Part shown: positions 62,452 to 64,000 of the stretch, one piece after another
Position numbering within the stretch: the first letter of the stretch is position 1
How the letters are laid out: each line of letters opens with the position of its first letter
NCBI RefSeq assembly: GCF_020829595.1
Contig: NZ_JAIVFW010000015.1
Span: forward strand, 1-64,000
Origin: Nostoc sp. CHAB 5844
Lineage (GTDB): Bacteria > Cyanobacteriota > Cyanobacteriia > Cyanobacteriales > Nostocaceae
Length of the DNA: 64,000 nucleotides
Direction: 5' to 3'
The notes under the pieces: generated by a model
What the model was told of the DNA's origin: nothing
The model's input: the letters and a program-made list of their open reading frames with translations, nothing else
The model's database searches: none
Position numbers and translations under genes: made by a program

Positions 62452-63750
62452 ATGAAACTGAAACATCTAACTATTACACTTGTTACTGTTGGTATTGCCT
62501 TCGTTGCGGGGACAAAAGCAGCCGAAGCTGCTAGTTTAACAGTTGTAGCCGATGGTCTAAATAACCCGCGAAATTTAGACTTTGATCGTGACGGTAATAT
62601 TTACGTAACTGAAAGTGGTTTCGGTGGTGACGGCAATGACGGAAGATGTATCCCATCGCCCAGCGCAGGGTACATTCCTTTGTGTGCTGCTCAAAATGGT
62701 TCTTTAATCAAAATTGCCAAAGATGGCACCAGAACAAATATCATATCTGGTCTGACTTCTTTAGCATTATCACCTTCTGGAGAACAAGCAGCAGGCCCCG
62801 CAGACTTCAAATTTGATTCTAGAGGTAACGCTTATCTATTGACAGGTTTGGCAGGTAATCCAGCTAACCGCGATACCGTGTTAAGGTCGCCTGATTTAGG
62901 CAAATTATATAAAGTAGATTTAAACAGTGGTGGGCTAACAACTCTTGCTGATTTTGCAGCTTATGAACTCAATAATAATCCTGATGGCACAGATATAATT
63001 TCTAACCCTTATGCTTTTGCAATTAAGGATGATACTGCTTATGTTGTTGATGGTGGTGGAAATTCCATATATTCTGTAGGGCTTGATGGTAGTGGGATTA
63101 AAGATGTAGCAGCATTCCCTCTCAAAGTTATACCTAGAGATCAACTCGAATATCCAGATCTTGGGCCGGATGTAGATCCCAATACACTGCCAGTCACACA
63201 GCAATCAGTACCTACAGGAATTGCGATCGCTCCTGATGGTAATTTAACAGTTAGCGAATACACATACTTCCCTTATCCAGAAGGTGAAGCCCGAATCTTT
63301 TCAGTTAATCCCAATGATTTGGGTATCGATATTATTGAGGATGGTTTTACCCAGCTAACTGGTGTCACCTACGACCCAGAAGGTAACTTATATGCCTTGC
63401 AACACATCAATGTTTCTGAATGGAAAGCAATTCAGCAAGGTGGGATTATCACAGGTGATATTAGTGGTTCTGTAATCAAAATAGGTACTGATGGCACTCG
63501 CACAACCATCTGGAGTGGTGATGGCTTAGAAGCGGCTTCTGGTATTACTTACGGCCCTGATGGTAATTTATATATTTCCAACCGCGCTAGACTCGCTGGC
63601 ACAGGACAAATCATCAGAATTGATCCTACATCAGAGCAAGTTCCCGAACCTGCTACGATCGCTGGCACACTTTTAGCTGCTGCTTTTGGTAAAGCTGCAA
63701 TGGCCAAGAAACGTAAACGTGAAGCTCTAGCTAAAGCAGAGATGGTTTAA
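62452..63750 (+). CDS. scyE: ScyE, exported propeller protein paralogous to ScyD
   Basis: 432 residues. The signal peptide MKLKHLTITLVTVGIAFVAG ... TKAAEA resembles that of ScyD. Propeller strands: LNNPRNLDFDRDGNIYVTES, PADFKFDSRGNAYLLTGLAG, PTGIAIAPDGNLTVSEYTYF, LTGVTYDPEGNLYALQHIN, ASGITYGPDGNLYISNRARL. Alignment with ScyD is end to end, so the two arose by tandem duplication. The C-terminus has VPEPATIAGTLLAAAFGKAA and then MAKKRKR; the PEP motif and basic end are there, but the hydrophobic segment is short and Ala-rich. It probably acts with ScyD in the periplasm. Confidence 0.88.
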   Translation: MKLKHLTITLVTVGIAFVAGTKAAEAASLTVVADGLNNPRNLDFDRDGNIYVTESGFGGDGNDGRCIPSPSAGYIPLCAAQNGSLIKIAKDGTRTNIISGLTSLALSPSGEQAAGPADFKFDSRGNAYLLTGLAGNPANRDTVLRSPDLGKLYKVDLNSGGLTTLADFAAYELNNNPDGTDIISNPYAFAIKDDTAYVVDGGGNSIYSVGLDGSGIKDVAAFPLKVIPRDQLEYPDLGPDVDPNTLPVTQQSVPTGIAIAPDGNLTVSEYTYFPYPEGEARIFSVNPNDLGIDIIEDGFTQLTGVTYDPEGNLYALQHINVSEWKAIQQGGIITGDISGSVIKIGTDGTRTTIWSGDGLEAASGITYGPDGNLYISNRARLAGTGQIIRIDPTSEQVPEPATIAGTLLAAAFGKAAMAKKRKREALAKAEMV

Positions 63751-63905
63751 CTCTGGCACTAATAGAATGGACTGCTACTTCACTGCGAAAGTTGACGACC
63801 ATACAGGAGGAGGTAGCAGCCCGAATTTTAGCTTTCCCAAACGGGGTCTGGGAACAACATTTGTCTAGGAAAGAGTATAACTCATTAACCAGAACAGTAA
63901 AACTC

Positions 63906-64000
63906 ATGGGATTAGTAAAACATTTTGCGATCGGTGTTGTCAGTGCCGGATTTATGGTATTGGCAACATCTGCCCAAGCTTTGTCTTTAACATTAAAATA
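63906..64000 (+). CDS. scyF: Start of scyF-like exported protein (cut by window edge)
   Basis: Open from the ATG at 63906 to the last base: MGLVKHFAIGVVSAGFMVLA, then TSAQALSLTLK. It is a clear signal peptide with an A-x-A cleavage region. Position after scyE and the ALxLTL start of the mature part agree with ScyF, the NHL-repeat protein ending the scyABCDEF block, but only 31 codons are visible. Confidence 0.6.
   Translation, partial: MGLVKHFAIGVVSAGFMVLATSAQALSLTLK

Noticed and set aside
1-64000. tRNA or rRNA genes, phage genes, restriction-modification or CRISPR-Cas defence loci
   Set aside because: None was recognised on either strand by eye; a tRNAscan or profile search could still find a short RNA I missed.

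Overview
The window comes from a filamentous, probably heterocyst-forming (Nostocales-type) cyanobacterium. Three things point there. The palindrome GCGATCGC (HIP1) recurs throughout, in genes and spacers on both strands. The spacers carry short tandem repeats typical of Nostoc/Anabaena relatives, such as CAATAGTCAATAGTCAA, ACTTCATACTTCATA, CAGCACTCAGCACT and AATTCAGAATTCAGGAGTC. The right end carries the scytonemin sunscreen operon, found only in cyanobacteria.

Layout. 1-7.9 kb: the end of an IS630-type transposase, a Ser/Thr kinase fused to a formylglycine-enzyme-like domain, an orphan polyamine-type ABC permease, a glycosyltransferase, and small DUF4189 and DUF1499 proteins. 7.9-10.3 kb: an RTX calcium-binding repeat protein. 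10.4-21.1 kb: a class V aminotransferase, a cyanophycin-synthetase-like ATP-grasp protein, purK preceded by a pentapeptide-repeat gene and followed by a 184-nt structured RNA that fits cyanobacterial 6S RNA, a TPR protein, a tandem DUF29 pair (one copy frameshifted), and hisC. 21-28 kb: a small esterase, a FecR-type protein with a collagen-like tail divergent from a probable outer-membrane barrel, a sulfurtransferase and a tRNA methyltransferase-like protein. 28-33.8 kb: an HD-GYP response regulator, glmU, a two-gene module resembling a Tse2-type ADP-ribosyltransferase toxin with a partner, isoaspartyl peptidase, and a 52-codon DUF2256 gene. 34-46.6 kb: three large sensory proteins (833, 1995 and 960 residues) and a Uma2-family gene. 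46.8-52.6 kb: pyrD, a membrane-anchored HTH-like protein with a cluster of TGGCAAAA motifs upstream, a TPR lipoprotein, RNase D, a truncated methyltransferase, and cysH.

52.7-64 kb: a sensor kinase and an AraC-type response regulator face away from scyA-scyB-scyC-scyD-scyE-(scyF). In this pathway ScyB deaminates tryptophan to indole-3-pyruvate, ScyA couples it to p-hydroxyphenylpyruvate, and ScyC cyclises the product to the scytonemin monomer precursor. ScyD, ScyE and ScyF are exported propeller-type proteins thought to act in later periplasmic steps. The two-component pair matches the arrangement known next to the Nostoc punctiforme scytonemin genes.

The least explained signal is a set of short palindromic blocks lying inside short-tandem-repeat tracts and bracketed by perfect 7-17-bp direct repeats (12525-12657, 15999-16068, 26163-26395, 41912-42025, 46719-46775, 47956-48017, 52633-52691). 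One block is read in frame in the kinase domain of the 1995-residue sensor, another in the signal-peptide region of the pentapeptide protein. The Tse2-like pair at 31.3-32.3 kb is the best candidate for a functional accessory system.
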